Source: Steroidobacter gossypii (GTDB lineage Bacteria; Pseudomonadota; Gammaproteobacteria; Steroidobacterales; Steroidobacteraceae). From it: a stretch of DNA of 64,000 bases. The translations under genes and the position numbers were made by a program. The DNA is taken from the NCBI RefSeq assembly GCF_016801985.1, contig NZ_JAEVLS010000004.1, positions 620,001 through 684,000 of the forward strand. The letters run 5' to 3'. Below the pieces are notes generated by a model that searched no databases, had not been told where the DNA came from, and worked only from the letters and a program-made list of their open reading frames with translations. Shown piece by piece: positions 20,576-29,087 of this stretch (position 1 is the first letter of the stretch; every line of letters begins with the position of its first letter).

Positions 20576-20678
20576 CTGGTCAGGCCACGTTAGCGGTCCC
20601 AACACCGTAATTGACAGGCTCCCAGCGATCGACTAACAATCCACTGGTCAGGCCACTTTCCACACGTTGAAAGTGGCC
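20575..20678 (+). repeat. 14-bp direct repeat and 10-bp inverted repeat before the receptor
   Basis: ACTGGTCAGGCCAC occurs at 20575-20588 and again at 20643-20656. The second copy runs into a perfect 10-bp inverted repeat (20651-20660 and 20669-20678, loop CACACGTT). No U tract follows, so the element may be an operator or an attenuator hairpin in front of the receptor at 20804. The remaining part of the gap (20679-20803) contains the ribosome-binding site GGGAGGAG at 20791-20798. Confidence 0.5.
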
Positions 20679-20803
20679 CGCCAGGGGGAATCCGATTGAT
20701 CAGGTCGCGTGTCACGCGGCCACGGCCGCGCTCGTCCGCGGTAAATCGAATGTTTCCTCCGCATCGATTCGGCCCATGGTCTGCGCAAGCGGGAGGAGCT
20801 GAT

Positions 20804-23617
20804 ATGAATCGGGGGATCTCCAGGACGGGTGTGAGCGTGTTGTCGCTGTGTCTCGGCGGCGTGGCGGCAGCCCAAAACGTGGAAGAAGTCATCGTCACCG
20901 GCTTCCGCGAAAGTCTCGAAGTCGCACTGGAAGCAAAGCGCGATTCGGTCAACTTCACCGACTCCATTTCCGCCGAAGACGTAGGCAAGCTGCCGGACAA
21001 CAATCTCGCCGAAGCGCTGCAACGCGTGCCGGGCGTGCAGATCTCGCGCACCAACGGCGAAGGTCAGCAAATCTCGATCCGCGGTCTGGGCCCGAGTTTC
21101 GCGCGTGTGCTGTTCGACGGCATGCCCATTTCGGCGGCGTCCGAAGGCAGCGTCGATCAACAGGCGCGCAATCGCGAGTTCGATTTCGATCTGCTGCCCT
21201 CGGAGATCTTCAGCACCCTGCAGGTTTCCAAGACACCGCGCGCCAGCCTCGTCGAGGGCGGTCTGTCGGGCACCATCGATCTGCGCACGCCGCGACCGTT
21301 CGACTACAACGATTTTCAAGCGAGCTATCAACTGCAAGCTGCCTATCAATCGACCTCCGAAGAAGTCGATCCGCGCGGCAGCTTCCTGATCAGCAAGAAT
21401 TGGAACGACAGATTCGGCGCGCTGTTGAGCGTTTCGACGTCACAACGCACCTTCCGCACCGACGGCTGGTCGTCCCAAGGCTGGACGTCGGGCCGCGTTC
21501 CCGGCAACGAAATTGGCCGGCCCTATGACGCAGGCTTTACCTGGAACCTGCCCAGCGTGTTTGCCTCACCCGCCAATCAGGCGCCGGATTTCATCAACGA
21601 GTCGGGCCTCACCAATGCGCAACTGAGCCGCACCCAGGTGCCGCGCCTGGGCCGCCCCGAAGTGCAGATCGGCGATCGCGATCGCATCGGCGGCACGCTG
21701 GCGTTGCAGTGGGCGCCGACCGATGCGCTGCAGTTCAACCTGGATGTGATCTACGCCAAGCTGGAATCCGACTTCGATCGCTACGCCAACAATCTGCTGG
21801 TGCGAAACACCACCAGTAACACCGACAACGAAACCGGCTTCGGCTACATCACGCCGAGCAACTTCAGCGTGGACGGCAACAACACGCTCACCAGCGGCTC
21901 GCTGCTGAACGCCAAGTTCTGGTCGGAGAACCGCCTGTTTCAACAGGAGTCGGACTTTAAGCACGTCGGCTTGGGCGGCTCCTGGCAGATCGCCGACCAG
22001 GTCCATCTGAGCGCCAAGGCGTCCAAGGCGGAATCCGATTTCCGCTGGCGCATGACCACCTACCTGTTTCTGTCGGAGCCGGGGCAAGTCGACCTGCAGG
22101 TGCGCGACGGCATCCCTGTCATCACGCCGCATCTGGATCTCGCCAATTCGAGCAACTGGCGGTTCAATACCGTTCGCGTGCAGCCCCGCACCCGCGAGGA
22201 GGAGAACGAGAATCTCGCGCTCGATCTCACCTTGGGCGACGATGAAAGGAACATTCGCATCGGCGCGCTGGCCAACAAGTACTTCCGCGAACGCCTGACC
22301 TACTCGTCGTCGGTGGGCTTCGACCAGGGCACCGCGCTCACGCCCTTCGGCTATACCGGCGGCGCGGCGCTCAGGGATTTCGATATCACCGATTTCTCCG
22401 AAGTCGTGCCCGTGAACTACGGCGAGCACTTCGACGACCCGGCGGGCTACAACCGTTGGATCGTGAGCGATCTGCGCGCCTTCAGCAGAATGATGGACCC
22501 CGGTGTGCTCGACGCCAACGCCAATCTGGACTTCCAGAATTCCGGCAGCTTCGAGGAGGACAACCTGTCGGCCTACATCGAAGCCAACGCCGCCTTCCAG
22601 GTGTGGGACCGCACGCTGCGGGTCAACGCTGGATTGCGCTACGTCAAGACCGAGCACGAGATGCAGGGCTTCATTCGCCTGGCCACCACGCCCGCGCCAG
22701 CCACCAATCTGTTCGGCATTCGCAAGGATGACTACGGCCGGAACACCATCGACGGGGAATATTCCGAATTCCTGCCTTCGCTCAATCTCGCTTACGAAGT
22801 GAGCGACACGGTGCTCGCCAGGTTCTCGATATCGCAGACCATGACGCGGCCGAATCCCAACGATCTGCAGCCCTTCACGGGCATCAGCACCGCCGGCGTG
22901 GTCTCGCAAGGCAATCAGAACCTGCAGCCGTACCTCGCCGATCAGCTCGACGGCGGCGTGGAGTGGTATTTCTCCGAAGGCGCGGTGCTGGGCGGCAACG
23001 TGTTCTACAAGGAAATTACCGGGTTTGTCGAAAGAGTCATCGCGCCGCAGCCGTTCCGCAACGCCGGCATCCCGCTCGACACCATCACCGATCCGACCAT
23101 TCTGGCGCTGCTGCCCAACGGGCTCGACACCATACTGCTGTTCAATACGCCGGTGAACGTCGACGATGTGACTTATCTGAAGGGCGCGGAGCTGCTCTAT
23201 CAGCAGCGGCTGGACAATCTGCTGAACGGTCTGGGCGTCACGCTCAATTACACGCGACTGGACTCCGGCAGCCAGGTCATCGTCGGCCTGGCGAAAACCA
23301 ACTACAACGCGGTGGTCTACTACGAGCAGGACCGCTTCGCCACGCGGCTGTCCTATAACTATCGCGACGACTATGTCGAATGCGAGGAGAACTGCGGCTC
23401 CACCTCGCCGGAGGCCGGGTTCCGTTATCAAGGCGGTTACCTCGACCTGAACAGCAGCGTAAACTTCAGCGCGCTCGGCCAGGATCTGACCCTGAGCCTG
23501 GAAGTGCTCAACCTGCTCGATGAGGAAGAATATTCCTTCTACGGCTACCGCAACCGTGCCAATACGTTGAATCGCCCGGGTCGGCAGTACATCCTTGGGA
23601 TTCGCGGACAGTTTTAG
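20804..23617 (+). CDS. TonB-dependent outer-membrane receptor of the sugar-oxidation module
   Basis: A 937-residue receptor starting MNRGISRTGVSVLSLCLGGV behind GGGAGGAGCTGAT. The TonB box region NVEEVIVTGFRESL is near residues 24-37, the plug follows (EDVGKLPDNNLAEALQRVPG; QQISIRGLGPSFARVLFDG), and the barrel ends QYILGIRGQF. It has no STN domain, so it is not a FecR-type transducer, unlike the receptors of circuits A, B and C. It belongs to the large family that imports oligosaccharides or aglycones in oligotrophic bacteria. Its position between the dehydrogenase genes suggests it imports the glycoside oxidised by this module. Confidence 0.92.
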   Translation: MNRGISRTGVSVLSLCLGGVAAAQNVEEVIVTGFRESLEVALEAKRDSVNFTDSISAEDVGKLPDNNLAEALQRVPGVQISRTNGEGQQISIRGLGPSFARVLFDGMPISAASEGSVDQQARNREFDFDLLPSEIFSTLQVSKTPRASLVEGGLSGTIDLRTPRPFDYNDFQASYQLQAAYQSTSEEVDPRGSFLISKNWNDRFGALLSVSTSQRTFRTDGWSSQGWTSGRVPGNEIGRPYDAGFTWNLPSVFASPANQAPDFINESGLTNAQLSRTQVPRLGRPEVQIGDRDRIGGTLALQWAPTDALQFNLDVIYAKLESDFDRYANNLLVRNTTSNTDNETGFGYITPSNFSVDGNNTLTSGSLLNAKFWSENRLFQQESDFKHVGLGGSWQIADQVHLSAKASKAESDFRWRMTTYLFLSEPGQVDLQVRDGIPVITPHLDLANSSNWRFNTVRVQPRTREEENENLALDLTLGDDERNIRIGALANKYFRERLTYSSSVGFDQGTALTPFGYTGGAALRDFDITDFSEVVPVNYGEHFDDPAGYNRWIVSDLRAFSRMMDPGVLDANANLDFQNSGSFEEDNLSAYIEANAAFQVWDRTLRVNAGLRYVKTEHEMQGFIRLATTPAPATNLFGIRKDDYGRNTIDGEYSEFLPSLNLAYEVSDTVLARFSISQTMTRPNPNDLQPFTGISTAGVVSQGNQNLQPYLADQLDGGVEWYFSEGAVLGGNVFYKEITGFVERVIAPQPFRNAGIPLDTITDPTILALLPNGLDTILLFNTPVNVDDVTYLKGAELLYQQRLDNLLNGLGVTLNYTRLDSGSQVIVGLAKTNYNAVVYYEQDRFATRLSYNYRDDYVECEENCGSTSPEAGFRYQGGYLDLNSSVNFSALGQDLTLSLEVLNLLDEEEYSFYGYRNRANTLNRPGRQYILGIRGQF

Positions 23618-23682
23618 AATCACTCTTTTGGATCACGCTTAAAGATCACGCTTAGGGATCACGCTCATGAGATCACGACAGG
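23618..23682 (+). repeat. 13-bp tandem repeat overlapping a start codon
   Basis: Units beginning GATCACGCT lie at 23631, 23644 and 23657, with a degenerate copy before (from 23618) and another after (from 23671). The spacing is 13 bases, then 14. The start codon of the next gene (23667) lies inside the third copy. No ribosome-binding site of normal type is visible here. Confidence 0.7.
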
Positions 23683-25034
23683 CCGATTCTTTTTCCCGCC
23701 GGACTTTCGGTAAGACGCTGCTGGGCGTGTCGTTGCCGCTGATCCTGCCGAGCCATGTGCTCGCTGCCGGGCCCAACAGCCGCATTCGCGTGGGTCAGAT
23801 CGGTTGTGGCCGCATCGCGCGAGACCATGACATGGTCGGCGTGCTCAAGTCCGGGATGGCCGACATCGTGGCGGTCTGCGATGTCGACGCCAATCGCGCG
23901 GCCGACGGCAAAAAGCGCGTCGAAGAGTTGTATCGACAGATCGGCGGAAGCGCGCCGCAAGTGAGCGTGCACAAAGACTACCGCGAAATCCTGGAGCGCA
24001 AGGACATTGACGCGGTGGTCATCAGCACGCCGGATCATTGGCATGCGGAGCCGGCGCTCGCGGCCGTGCTGGCCGGCAAGGATGTTTACCTGCAGAAGCC
24101 GTTCACGATGACCATCGCCGAAGGTATCGTGCTCAGAGACGCAGTGGCGCGCACCAAACGAATCCTGCAGGTCGGCAGTCAGCAGCGCTCGTGGAAACAA
24201 TTCAGACAGGCGGCCGAGTTGATCCGCTCCGGCCGTATCGGTCAGGTCCGCCGTGTCGAAATCGGTCTGCCCATCGACCCCACCGCGCCGGACGATCCGG
24301 TGCAGCCGGTGCCCGAGGGACTCGATTACGCTCAGTGGCTCGGCCCCGCACAGTTCGCGTACTACACCGAGCAACGCGTGCATCCGCGCCAGGGTTATTC
24401 ACGCCCCGGCTGGCTGCGCAACGAAGCATTCTGTCTCGGCATGATCACGGGCTGGGGCTCGCATCACTACGACACGATGCATTGGGCGCTCGACCTGGAG
24501 TCGAGCGGTCCGTCGCGCGTCGAAGGCAGCGCCGAGTTTCCGACCAACAAAATCTGGAACGTGCACGGCGCGTACGACGTGAAGCTCACCTATCCCGGCG
24601 ATATCAAGGTGCATGTCTCCGACAAGCACAACAATGGCTTGAAGTTCTTTGGCGACGACGGCTGGATCTGGGTGACGCGCGACGGCACCGCGACCGCGAG
24701 CGATCCCAGTTCGGGCAAGACCATGCCGCCGCTGGACGCCAGCGACCAACGCCTGCTCGATCCGAAGGGCTTGAAAGTGGAACTGCCTCGCAGCGACAGT
24801 CATCACAAGAACTGGCTGGAAAGCGTGCGCTCTCGCAAGCAGCCGCTCGCGCCCGCCCACATCGCTCATCGCAGCGGCAGCGCATGTATCGTCAGCTGGA
24901 TCGCCATGAAGCTGCAGCGCCCGCTCACCTGGGACGTGAAGTCCGAACGTTTCGTCAACGACGAGCAGGCGAACGCCTTGCTGTCGCGGCCGGAGCGCGC
25001 CCCGTACGGCATCGGCCGTCTGATCAAGAGCTGA
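23667..25034 (+). CDS. Exported Gfo/Idh/MocA-family sugar dehydrogenase (second)
   Basis: A 455-residue oxidoreductase with a Tat signal (FSRRTFGKTLLGVSLPLIL). The nucleotide-binding motif VGQIGCGRIARDHDM is near residue 42, VYLQKPFTMTIAEG near 132-145 replaces the usual EKP, and GWGSHHYDTMHWALDLE near 265-281 holds the conserved histidine/aspartate pair. This subtype, with an NGLKFFGDDGWIWVTRDG C-terminal stretch, is common in Bacteroidota and Planctomycetota degraders. It is predicted to act on sugars in the periplasm. It begins 49 bases after the receptor, inside a 13-bp repeat. Confidence 0.86.
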   Translation: MRSRQADSFSRRTFGKTLLGVSLPLILPSHVLAAGPNSRIRVGQIGCGRIARDHDMVGVLKSGMADIVAVCDVDANRAADGKKRVEELYRQIGGSAPQVSVHKDYREILERKDIDAVVISTPDHWHAEPALAAVLAGKDVYLQKPFTMTIAEGIVLRDAVARTKRILQVGSQQRSWKQFRQAAELIRSGRIGQVRRVEIGLPIDPTAPDDPVQPVPEGLDYAQWLGPAQFAYYTEQRVHPRQGYSRPGWLRNEAFCLGMITGWGSHHYDTMHWALDLESSGPSRVEGSAEFPTNKIWNVHGAYDVKLTYPGDIKVHVSDKHNNGLKFFGDDGWIWVTRDGTATASDPSSGKTMPPLDASDQRLLDPKGLKVELPRSDSHHKNWLESVRSRKQPLAPAHIAHRSGSACIVSWIAMKLQRPLTWDVKSERFVNDEQANALLSRPERAPYGIGRLIKS

Positions 25035-25057
25035 GCGACCCCACGAGAACTCTGTCG

Positions 25058-26434
25058 ATGAAACATCTGTTGAAGCGAGTCGCCGGCGCGACGCTGCTGC
25101 TCGGCCTTGCCCTGGCTTCTCGCGCCGAAGGCGTCACCGAACCGGTGCGCCTGCTGACGCTCGATCCCGGTCACTTCCATGCGGCCCTGGTGCAGAAATA
25201 TATGTACCGGGGCGTCGACCCGCTGGTGCATGTCTACGCGCCCAAGGGCGATGACGTGCTCGAGCACATGAAGCGCATCGAGGGATTCAACTCGCGCCAG
25301 GAGCAGCCCACTCACTGGCGCACCGAGGTCTATACCGGCCCTGACTACTTGCAGCGCATGCTCGAGGATCGCCGCGGCAACGTCGTCGTGATCTCCGGCA
25401 ACAATGCGCAGAAGGCGCAGTACATCTTGAGCTCGGTCGAAGCGGGTCTGAATGTGCTGGCCGACAAGCCCATGGCCATCACGCCGCCCGATCTCGAGAA
25501 ACTGAAGCAGGCGTTTGCAGTTGCCGAGAAAAAAGGCACGCTGCTCTACGACATCATGACCGAGCGCTTCGAGATCACGTCCATCCTGCAACGTGAGCTG
25601 TCGCAGCGGGCCGGGCTGTTCGGCTCGTTGCAGAAGGGCAGCCCCACCGATCCGGCCATTCGCAAGGAGAGCGTGCATCACTTCTCCAAGGTCGTCGCCG
25701 GCTCGCCGCTGAAGCGGCCGCAGTGGTTCTTCGACGTGCGTCAGCAAGGCGAAGGCCTGGTCGATGTCACCACTCACCTGGTGGATCTGGTGCAATGGCA
25801 GGCGTTTCCGGAACAGGCGCTGCAGCCCGCGGATGCCAAGGTGCTAAGCGCGAAGCACAGCCGTACGTCGATGACGCTGGATCAATTTCGCAAAGTCACG
25901 GGGGCGCCGGCGTTTCCAGACTTCCTGAGACAGGATGTGCAGAACGGCGTACTCGGCGTGTACGCCAATGGCGAGTTCACCTATCGGCTGCGCGGTGTGC
26001 ATGCGCTGGTCTCGGTGAAATGGGACTTCGAAGCGCCGGCAGGCGGCGGCGACACTCACTTCTCGGTGATGCGCGGCTCCAAAGCGACGCTCACCATCCA
26101 GCAGGGCCCGGCCGAGAAGTTCAAGCCCATGCTCTACATCGAACGCGCCAGCAACGTGAGCGCCGCCGCGCACGAGGCCGCAGTGAAAAGCGCGATCGCA
26201 TCGCTGCAGGATGAATATCCGGGCGTCGGCGTGCGCCGCGACGGCGAGCGATGGGCTGTCACGGTGCCGGAGAAGTACAACGTCGGCCATGAAGCGCACT
26301 TCGCGCAAGTGACGGAGAACTTCCTCAAATACCTGCGTTCGGGCAAGCTTCCGGGATGGGAAGTTCCAAACATGCTGACCAAGTACAGCACGATCATGCA
26401 GGCCTACGAACTCAGTCGCGCGGCATCGAACTAA
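25058..26434 (+). CDS. Exported putative oxidoreductase (third Gfo/Idh/MocA-like)
   Basis: A 458-residue exported protein with signal MKHLLKRVAGATLLLGLALA. The N-terminal domain is a divergent Gfo/Idh/MocA Rossmann fold (LDPGHFHAALVQKYMYRGVD; VVISGNNAQKAQYIL; NVLADKPMAITPPDLEKL), and the C-terminal part (DVTTHLVDLVQWQAF; VSVKWDFEAPAGGGDTHF) matches the putative-oxidoreductase C-terminal family seen in Bacteroidota. The start at 25058 follows the second dehydrogenase by 23 bases. A third, unlike dehydrogenase in one operon suggests successive oxidation and reduction steps on a sugar. The exact role is unknown. Confidence 0.8.
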   Translation: MKHLLKRVAGATLLLGLALASRAEGVTEPVRLLTLDPGHFHAALVQKYMYRGVDPLVHVYAPKGDDVLEHMKRIEGFNSRQEQPTHWRTEVYTGPDYLQRMLEDRRGNVVVISGNNAQKAQYILSSVEAGLNVLADKPMAITPPDLEKLKQAFAVAEKKGTLLYDIMTERFEITSILQRELSQRAGLFGSLQKGSPTDPAIRKESVHHFSKVVAGSPLKRPQWFFDVRQQGEGLVDVTTHLVDLVQWQAFPEQALQPADAKVLSAKHSRTSMTLDQFRKVTGAPAFPDFLRQDVQNGVLGVYANGEFTYRLRGVHALVSVKWDFEAPAGGGDTHFSVMRGSKATLTIQQGPAEKFKPMLYIERASNVSAAAHEAAVKSAIASLQDEYPGVGVRRDGERWAVTVPEKYNVGHEAHFAQVTENFLKYLRSGKLPGWEVPNMLTKYSTIMQAYELSRAASN

Positions 26435-26448
26435 CACGCGAGCACCGA

Positions 26449-28956
26449 ATGCGATTCTCGGCGGCGGCCCTCGCCGCCATGCTCGTATGCGCACCCGCGT
26501 GGCAAGCGCAGGCGCAGAGCGGCGATAGGCCAGGAGAGAAACAAGACGCGCCCAAGATCGAAGCGCCGCCTGCGCCGGCGTTGAGCCCGGAAGCTGCGTT
26601 GAGAACATTGCGTGTCGCGCCGGGCTTCCGTGTCGAACTGGTTGCGAGCGATCCGCTGGTGTTCGATCCCGTAGCCATGACCATCGGGCCGGACGGTCGA
26701 ATGTGGGTCGTCGAAATGCGCGCGTTCATGCCGAACGTCGACGGCACAGGCGAAGACGCGCCGATCGGCACCATCGCCACGCTCGAAGACACCGACAACG
26801 ACGGTCGCATGGACAAGCGCACCGAGTTCGCCAACGGGTTGATCCTGCCGCGAGCCATCGCGCTGGTCGGCGACGGCGTGCTGGTGGCCGAACCGCCGAA
26901 CCTCTGGTTCATGCGCGACACCAACGGCGACGGCAAGATGGATGACAAGCAGCCAATCGCGAACGACTACGGCAATCCCACCAATCCGGAGCATAGCGCC
27001 AACGGTTTGTTGTGGGGCCTGGACAACTGGATCTACAGCGCCAACCACACCACTCGCTTCCGCTATCAGGCAGGCAAATGGCGGCGTGAGCCGACGGCGT
27101 TCCGCGGCCAGTGGGGCATCGCTCAGGACGATTTCGGTCAGCTGTACTTCAACAACAATAGTGTCGCGCTGTTCACGGATGCGCTGCCCGCCGAATATCT
27201 GCTCCGCAATCGTCATCTGCCCAATCCGCGCGGCGCCAATGTACAGATGGCCGGATCGAGTGAGATATCGGTGTGGCCGGCGCGAGTGAATACAGGTGTC
27301 AATCGCGGCTACAAGATCCTGCGCGAAGACGGCACGCTGCCGGTGCTCACCGCAGCCTGTGGCCCGGCCATCTATCGTGGCTCGCTGTTTCCAGAGAGCT
27401 TCCGGGGCGACGCCTTCATCGCCGAGCCCGCGGGCAATCTGGTGAAACGCCTGATCATCGAACAGCGCGAGGGCGAGCCTCACGTTCGCAACGCGTATCA
27501 CCAAACCGAATTCCTCGCCTCCACCGATGAGCGCTTCCGACCGGTCAGCGTCTACAACGGTCCGGACGGCTCGCTGTACGTCGTCGACATGTATCGCGGC
27601 GTGATTCAGCACCGCATCTTTCTAACGACCTATCTGCGCAATCAGATCAAGGAGCGCGGCTTGGAAGCGCCGCTCGGCATGGGGCGCGTATATCGCATCG
27701 TGCCGGAGAATGCGCAACGTCGCCCGATACCGAATCTCTCCAAAGCGAAGCCGCCGCAGCTCGCGAAGGCGCTCGACCATGACGAAGCATGGGTGCGAGA
27801 GACGGCGCAACGTCTGCTTGTCGAACGTCACGATGCAAGCGTGTCCCCCGCGCTTCGTCAACTTGTGACTTCCTCGCCTCGACCGGCGACTCGGGTCCAT
27901 GCGCTGTGGACGCTGGACGGCGTCGACGCCATCGATTGGTCGACCGCGGCGGCCGCGCTTCGCGACGCCGAGCCCCGCGTCGCCGCTACTGGCGTGCGAG
28001 TGGCCGAGCGGTTCTTGAAGACGGAACCGGAGCGCACCGTCACGGCGATGCTCGAGCGGGCTCGATGGAATGAGCCTGCCGTGGTTCGTCAGGTCGCGCT
28101 TTCGTTGGGCAGCGCCCCGGCCAAACATGCCGACCCGGCACTGCTGGAGATCGCACAGCAAGCGGGTTCGCTGCCCTATGTGGCCGATGCGATTGTAAGC
28201 AGCCTCGCCGGACGGGAGTTCGCATTTGCGGCGACGCTGATGGCAAGCGACGCCACGAACGATATCGCGATGATGGCGCCCGTCTTGGCGGTAGCAACCG
28301 CCACCGTGCTGCACTCGGGGAATGCCGAGCAGACTCAAGCGTTGCTGAATCGCTTGAACGATTCGAAGACGCAGCCGTGGGTGCACGCTGCGCTGCTCGA
28401 TGGTGTCGATCGCCTCATTCCTCGAGCGAGCGATGGCTCGCGACGCATGGCGTTTCTGGCGGCCGAGCCTCGCGCTTTGCAGGCGTACGCATCGAGCAAC
28501 GCTGCCGATGCGTCGAGAGCAGCGCTGCTGCTGAAGTCGTTGCGGTGGCGAGGAGCGACTGTCGATGCCGCCGCGTCACTGGCGAAGCTCACGCCCGAGC
28601 AGCGTCAGCAGTACGAAAGAGGACGGATCGCATTCGCAGTCTGCGCCGCCTGCCATCAGGACGAAGGTCAGGGCATGGCCGGTCTGGCGCCCGCGTTGGC
28701 CGGATCGCAATGGGTGAATGGGTCGCCGCAAGCGCTGGTCCGTATCGTGCTCAACGGCAAGGTCGATCAGCTCGCCATGCCCGGCCTGGGCGGCTCGCTC
28801 GACGATGCGACTGTCGCTGCCATACTTACCTATGTGCGCCGGTCGTGGGGCAACGAGGCTTCACCCATCGACGCAGACACGGTCAAGTCCATTCGCGACG
28901 TCGTGTCACATCGCGACGAGCCGTGGAGCGACGAAGAGCTCCAGCCGCTTCGCTGA
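26449..28956 (+). CDS. Exported PVC-type dehydrogenase-domain protein with HEAT region and cytochrome c
   Basis: An 835-residue exported protein with signal MRFSAAALAAMLVCAPAWQA. Residues about 45-430 form a propeller-like domain found in PVC-type membrane-bound dehydrogenase proteins (VDFDP-like FDPVAMTIGPDGRMWVVEMR; SLYVVDMYRGVIQHR) with calcium-like DTDNDGRMDKR and DTNGDGKMDDK loops. A helical HEAT-like part follows (about 460-720). The C-terminus (about 730-835) is a monoheme cytochrome c with CAACH and a candidate distal Met in KVDQLAMPGLGG. It starts 14 bases after the third dehydrogenase and could pass electrons from periplasmic sugar oxidation to the respiratory chain; that role is inferred. 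Confidence 0.85.
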   Translation: MRFSAAALAAMLVCAPAWQAQAQSGDRPGEKQDAPKIEAPPAPALSPEAALRTLRVAPGFRVELVASDPLVFDPVAMTIGPDGRMWVVEMRAFMPNVDGTGEDAPIGTIATLEDTDNDGRMDKRTEFANGLILPRAIALVGDGVLVAEPPNLWFMRDTNGDGKMDDKQPIANDYGNPTNPEHSANGLLWGLDNWIYSANHTTRFRYQAGKWRREPTAFRGQWGIAQDDFGQLYFNNNSVALFTDALPAEYLLRNRHLPNPRGANVQMAGSSEISVWPARVNTGVNRGYKILREDGTLPVLTAACGPAIYRGSLFPESFRGDAFIAEPAGNLVKRLIIEQREGEPHVRNAYHQTEFLASTDERFRPVSVYNGPDGSLYVVDMYRGVIQHRIFLTTYLRNQIKERGLEAPLGMGRVYRIVPENAQRRPIPNLSKAKPPQLAKALDHDEAWVRETAQRLLVERHDASVSPALRQLVTSSPRPATRVHALWTLDGVDAIDWSTAAAALRDAEPRVAATGVRVAERFLKTEPERTVTAMLERARWNEPAVVRQVALSLGSAPAKHADPALLEIAQQAGSLPYVADAIVSSLAGREFAFAATLMASDATNDIAMMAPVLAVATATVLHSGNAEQTQALLNRLNDSKTQPWVHAALLDGVDRLIPRASDGSRRMAFLAAEPRALQAYASSNAADASRAALLLKSLRWRGATVDAAASLAKLTPEQRQQYERGRIAFAVCAACHQDEGQGMAGLAPALAGSQWVNGSPQALVRIVLNGKVDQLAMPGLGGSLDDATVAAILTYVRRSWGNEASPIDADTVKSIRDVVSHRDEPWSDEELQPLR

Positions 28957-28974
28957 ACGGATCGTTCAGGTAAC

Positions 28975-28995
28975 GCCCGCTGGCCGCTGGCGGGC
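28975..28995 (+). terminator. Hairpin after the sugar-oxidation module
   Basis: A 6-bp GC inverted repeat (28975-28980 and 28990-28995, 9-base loop) starts 18 bases after the cytochrome gene stop. No U tract is present. It plausibly ends the module; a second small hairpin (29048-29064) precedes the next gene. Confidence 0.35.
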
Positions 28996-29087
28996 AGCCC
29001 CGGACCGTCTCGGATCTCCGACAAAACAGCGGGTTGAGCTGAGATAGGCGTGGCATGCCCACGCGCTCTATCCTACGATCCGCACCC

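Noticed and set aside
21566-23623. 685-codon open frame on the minus strand opposite the module's receptor
   Set aside because: The plus-strand receptor is certain; the opposite frame has no recognisable domain.
24038-25057. Upstream extension of the third dehydrogenase through the second dehydrogenase gene
   Set aside because: The extension is a shadow of the clear second dehydrogenase; the real protein starts with a signal peptide at 25058.
28969-29070. Fourth circuit A promoter (GGTAAC at 28969 and CGCTCTAT near 29063)
   Set aside because: The two boxes are almost 90 bases apart instead of 14, so they cannot act together.
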